9,243 nucleotides of DNA from an uncultured Rhodoferax sp. (GTDB lineage: Bacteria; Pseudomonadota; Gammaproteobacteria; Burkholderiales; Burkholderiaceae_C), in contig CAKZJN010000475.1 in assembly GCA_936943465.1 (NCBI GenBank), positions 1 through 9,243 on the forward strand. The letters are read 5' to 3'. The translations under genes were made by a program, and so were the position numbers. How positions within the stretch are numbered: the first letter of the stretch is position 1; each line of letters starts with the position of its first letter. Below the pieces are notes generated by a model. That model was not told the origin of the DNA and ran no database searches. It worked only from the letters and a program-made list of their open reading frames with translations. Positions 6,706-9,243 of the stretch are shown piece by piece.

Positions 6706-7395
6706 TCAGGAGCCAGTGGCCAGTCGGTAGCCCACACCGGTCTCGGTGAGCAGGTGGCGCGGCTCGGCCGGGTCGGCCTCGATCTTGGCGCGCAACTGTC
6801 CCATGTAGAGGCGCAGGTAGTGCGTGTGTTCGGTGAACTCGGGCCCCCACACGTCGTGCAGCAGTTGCCGGTGCGTGACCACCCGACCGGCACTGCGTAC
6901 CAAGCGCGCCAGCAGGCTGAATTCGGTGGGCGTAAGGTGCAGCGTCTCTCCCCGGCTGTGCACGCTGCGTTGGGTCAGATCAATATGCAGGTCGTCGCGG
7001 TGGTGTTCGGTGACCGCAGCAGCCAGCGCCGTGCCCCGGTGGCGCATGGCCACCCGGATGCGCGCCAGCAACTCGCCTACGCTAAAGGGCTTGGTCAGGT
7101 AGTCGTCGGCGCCGGCATCGAGCAGCCGGATCTTTTGCTCCTCCTGGTGCCGCGCCGAAACAATCAGGATGGGGAGCGTGTGCTGGCGTCGAATCGTCTG
7201 CACCAGTTCCAATCCGTCGCCATCGGGCAGCCCCAGGTCGAGCACCACCACATCGGGCGGGCTGTGCAGCAGCAGGGCACGGGCCTCGCTCAGCGACACG
7301 GCGGTTTGTACTTCAAAGCCCTCCACCGACAGGGTGGACTGCATCAATGTGCGGATTTCGCGGTCGTCTTCCACCACCAGCAGACGCAAACTCAT
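6706..7395 (-). CDS. kdpE: KdpE-like response regulator (OmpR/PhoB family)
   Basis: Transcription factor activated by phosphorylation from its partner kinase; KdpE classically switches on K+ uptake genes when potassium or turgor is low. Seen: 229 residues. The receiver domain (1-~118) has the acidic pair Asp10-Asp11, phospho-acceptor Asp53 in VVLDLGLPDGDG, Ser80 and Lys102 in DDYLTKPF. The winged-helix DNA-binding domain (~132-227) has LTPTEFSLLARLV (154-166), HTHYLRLYMGQLRAKIE (190-206) and LLTETGVGYRL (215-225), a combination typical of KdpE and not of OmpR or PhoB. The ATG at 7395 is favoured over a longer form starting at 7527: it begins exactly at the receiver domain, has GGAGG 4 bases upstream, and overlaps the kinase stop as ATGA. 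No kdpFABC genes are present, so its targets may differ from the textbook set. Confidence 0.92.
   Translation of the reverse strand: MSLRLLVVEDDREIRTLMQSTLSVEGFEVQTAVSLSEARALLLHSPPDVVVLDLGLPDGDGLELVQTIRRQHTLPILIVSARHQEEQKIRLLDAGADDYLTKPFSVGELLARIRVAMRHRGTALAAAVTEHHRDDLHIDLTQRSVHSRGETLHLTPTEFSLLARLVRSAGRVVTHRQLLHDVWGPEFTEHTHYLRLYMGQLRAKIEADPAEPRHLLTETGVGYRLATGS
7392..7395 (-). other. ATGA stop-start overlap between kinase and regulator genes
   Basis: The TGA stop of the kinase (7394-7392) and the ATG of the regulator (7395-7393) share bases, with GGAGG (7404-7400) just upstream inside the kinase gene. This indicates translational coupling and a matched ratio of the two proteins. Confidence 0.85.
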
Positions 7396-8903
7396 AGGGC
7401 CTCCATAGCCTGTGCCCCGGCAGGCTGCTGGCCGCTCAGCGGCAGAGCCAGCGTAAACCGATTGCCTCCACCCGGGCGCGCCTTGAGCGATAGCGTGGCC
7501 GAGTGGGCATTCGCAATGGCGCGGCACAGGGCCAGTCCCAGACCAGCGCCGCGCTGGCCCGAATAGTCACTGCGGGCATAAGGCTGGAAGATGCGTTCGG
7601 CTTGATCGGACGCAATGGTGTCACCCCGGTCTTTCACGCTCACCAGCATCTGGGTCTCGGTGGTGCGCACAGACAACTCGACCGGGCCGTCGCTGTACTT
7701 CAGAGCGTTGTCCAGCAAGTTGCCCAGCAGTTGCGCAATCAGCACCGCGTTGACTTCGATAAGCGGTAGGTCCTGCGGAACCTTGGTTGTGATGCGGCGC
7801 TCGGTGTCGCGCAAGCGCAGGCGGCCCAATACGGCGCCGGCAATTTCTTCCATGGATTCCCAGTCGCGCCGCAGTGGCTGCGCCGCGTTGGTGAGTTGCA
7901 CCAGTTGCAGCGTGTTCTCTGTAATGTGAGAAAGGTAAGTGGCTTCGCTCACGATGCTGTGCAGCAAGCGTTCCTTGTCCGCAGCGCCCAGTTTGTCCGC
8001 CTGGCTTTGCAGAGCCGACGCGGCGCCCACCACCGAGGCCAGTGGCGTTCGCAGGTCATGCGAGATGGCTGCCAGAAAGGTGCTTTGCACCTGCTGGCGC
8101 TGCGCTTCGGCCTCCGAAGCTTGCACGTGCGCACTCATCTTCAGCCGCGCCAGGGCCTGCGCCAGCAGCGTGCACAGGGCCTGCGCGTGCTCGCGCCCCG
8201 CCTGGTCAGCGGCTTGCACGTTCTCAATACAGGCAGCGCCTTGCATCTGTCCGCCACTGTCCAGCGGGATGTACCAGGCGTTGAGCCCCGGCCAGCGCCC
8301 GGTGCCCGGCCCTAGCACCGCGCCTTCACGCATGCAGCTTTGTAGCCCGTCGTGTACCTTGCTTGCCAGACTCAGGCCGCAGTCCAGGCTGCCATCTTCG
8401 CGCCGGATGGCCAGCGTATTGGGGCCATCCTGGGTTGCATCCAACGCCATTTGGCCCAGCTCCACCACGACTGAGGCCGACAGCGCGCTGGCCAACGCAC
8501 TCGCTAGTTCCTGCAACTGATGCGCCCGCATGGCGTGCTGGCGGGCCACTTCGGTTTTCTGTCGTAAGCGGGCCGCCAGATGGCTGATCACCAGCGCCAC
8601 CACCAGCATGGTGCCCAGCGCAATCAGATGCTCCTGGCCGTCCACAGCAAAGGTCCAGCGCGGCGGTACAAAAAAGAAATTGAAGGCGGTCACTGCGCCC
8701 AAAGCGCAGACCACCGAAGCCACGGGGCTCAGGCTGTACGCCGCAATCACCACCGCCAGCACATAGACCATGGCCTGGCTGGTCAGCGACACATGGTGAT
8801 CCAGGGCAAAGCCGCCCAGCGTGGCCGCGCCAATCAACACCACCACGCGCAGCCAGGTGCGAAGTGCAGGTTCGGCTGTCGGGCCCTTGTCGCTGTTTTT
8901 CAT
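7392..8903 (-). CDS. kdpD: Short KdpD-like sensor histidine kinase (DUF4118-GAF-HisKA-HATPase)
   Basis: Membrane sensor kinase, probable partner of the adjacent KdpE-like regulator. Seen: 503 residues, against about 890-900 in full KdpD. The N-terminal KdpD domain (with Walker motifs) and Usp-like domain are absent: the protein begins at the DUF4118 membrane block (four segments, ~16-110, with the KdpD-like FNFFFVPPRWTFAVD at 74-88). A GAF-like region (~130-255) follows. HisKA has the phospho-acceptor His282 in ISHDLRTPLAS. The ATPase domain has an N box QLLGNLLDNALKYS (391-404), an F box IFQPYARSD and a G2 box GAGLGLALC (452-460). The G1 box reads DRGDTI (425-430), lacking the second Gly of D-x-G-x-G. 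Start ATG at 8903 lies 74 bases after the cobA stop; no upstream continuation encodes the missing domains. The symbol is by similarity to the C-terminal half. Confidence 0.87.
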   Translation of the reverse strand: MKNSDKGPTAEPALRTWLRVVVLIGAATLGGFALDHHVSLTSQAMVYVLAVVIAAYSLSPVASVVCALGAVTAFNFFFVPPRWTFAVDGQEHLIALGTMLVVALVISHLAARLRQKTEVARQHAMRAHQLQELASALASALSASVVVELGQMALDATQDGPNTLAIRREDGSLDCGLSLASKVHDGLQSCMREGAVLGPGTGRWPGLNAWYIPLDSGGQMQGAACIENVQAADQAGREHAQALCTLLAQALARLKMSAHVQASEAEAQRQQVQSTFLAAISHDLRTPLASVVGAASALQSQADKLGAADKERLLHSIVSEATYLSHITENTLQLVQLTNAAQPLRRDWESMEEIAGAVLGRLRLRDTERRITTKVPQDLPLIEVNAVLIAQLLGNLLDNALKYSDGPVELSVRTTETQMLVSVKDRGDTIASDQAERIFQPYARSDYSGQRGAGLGLALCRAIANAHSATLSLKARPGGGNRFTLALPLSGQQPAGAQAMEAL

Positions 8904-8929
8904 GGTGCCGCCAGCGTAGCACCGGCGGT
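8904..8929 (-). repeat. Interlocked short inverted repeats abutting the kinase start codon
   Basis: On the minus strand CCGCC (8928-8924) can pair with GGCGG (8912-8908), and GGTGC (8923-8919) can pair with GCACC (8908-8904), which touches the ATG. The arms alternate and share one base, so the stems compete. The only Shine-Dalgarno-like stretch (GGCGG) lies in one arm. Could modulate translation or be chance in GC-rich DNA. Confidence 0.25.
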
Positions 8930-8977
8930 ATCAGGATGGCATTAGGAAGCTATGGGGAGCACCTGGCGCCCAGAGCC

Positions 8978-9243
8978 TTAACCCGCAGCCGCGCGCACGC
9001 AGTCGCCGGCCAGATCGAGTGCCGCGCTGGCGGCGCGGACCACCTCACCCACCACGATCACGGCCGGGCTGCCCAGGCCTTCGTCGGAGATGGTTGTCTG
9101 CAGGTGGGCCAGCGTAGTGCTGGCATGGCGTTGGTCGGGAAGGGTGGCGTTTTGCACCACCAGCACCGGCGTGTCGGAAGGCAAGCCGTGCAGCAGTTCG
9201 TCCTGAATGCGGGCCGCGCCGCCCACGCCCATGTAAATCACCA
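8978..9243 (-). CDS. cobA: Uroporphyrinogen-III C-methyltransferase, C-terminal part
   Basis: Cytoplasmic SAM-dependent enzyme (SUMT) that methylates uroporphyrinogen III at C-2 and C-7 to precorrin-2, leading to siroheme and cobalamin. Seen: only the last ~88 residues of a protein usually about 260-280 long; the N-terminus lies beyond the right edge. Recognisable C-terminal blocks are VIYMGVGGAARIQDELL, the STPVLVVQNATLPDQR-type segment, and EGLGSPAVIVVGEVVR, which is the conserved end of the tetrapyrrole methylase domain. Stop TAA at 8980-8978. It precedes the kdpD-like gene on the same strand by 74 bases with no hairpin-plus-T terminator, so read-through into the kinase operon is possible. 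Whether the full gene is a stand-alone CobA or the methylase half of a CysG-type fusion cannot be told here, though this end would be the C-terminus in either. Confidence 0.88.
   Translation of the reverse strand, partial: VIYMGVGGAARIQDELLHGLPSDTPVLVVQNATLPDQRHASTTLAHLQTTISDEGLGSPAVIVVGEVVRAASAALDLAGDCVRAAAG

Noticed and set aside
7396..7527. Longer N-terminus for the KdpE-like regulator (start at 7527)
   Set aside because: The extra 44 residues lie inside the kinase gene in another frame and precede a receiver domain that already begins at ATG 7395.
6754..7566. Open frame (270 codons) antisense to the regulator and kinase genes
   Set aside because: No domain features; both sense genes are intact and coupled.
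8962..8973. CTGG-CGC-CCAG as a terminator between cobA and the kinase
   Set aside because: Four-base stem with no T-run on the minus strand; not a credible intrinsic terminator.

Overview
The window is GC-rich and densely coded, with short intergenic gaps. Protein sequence and gene order suggest a betaproteobacterium of the Burkholderiales, probably Comamonadaceae (Rhodoferax/Polaromonas-like). This placement is inferred from remembered family resemblance (a PilT beginning MDITQLLAFSVKNKASDLHL-type, pilT next to a YggS gene), not from a search. Nothing looks mobile: I saw no insertion sequence, phage gene, integrase, tRNA, rRNA or CRISPR array.

Left block (1-2899). A 3'-truncated pilT (type IV pilus retraction ATPase, minus strand, GTG start) diverges from yggS (PLP homeostasis protein) across 44 bases. 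A 185-base leader that can form several stems follows. Next come a TerC/YjbE-family membrane protein and, 13 bases later, a small universal stress protein; these two look like one transcription unit.

Middle (2900-4756). A 132-base gap contains a dyad symmetry next to a TACAAT box. It precedes a membrane-bound diguanylate cyclase with an extracytoplasmic sensor region, HAMP, and a GGDEF domain whose active site and inhibitory I-site are both intact. It meets kup tail to tail, with only 3 bases between the stop codons.

Right block (4760-9243, all minus strand). In transcription order these are the 3' end of cobA (uroporphyrinogen-III C-methyltransferase), a short KdpD-like histidine kinase, a KdpE-like response regulator (ATGA overlap with the kinase), and kup (K+ uptake permease). 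The kinase keeps only the membrane, GAF-like and catalytic parts of KdpD and lacks the N-terminal KdpD/Usp cytoplasmic region. The Kdp-type two-component pair sits directly upstream of the Kup permease and not next to kdpFABC. That suggests a potassium module in which a reduced KdpDE pair may control a constitutive-type transporter. This is the most interesting arrangement here, although each component is a known family. I found no convincing wholly new system.
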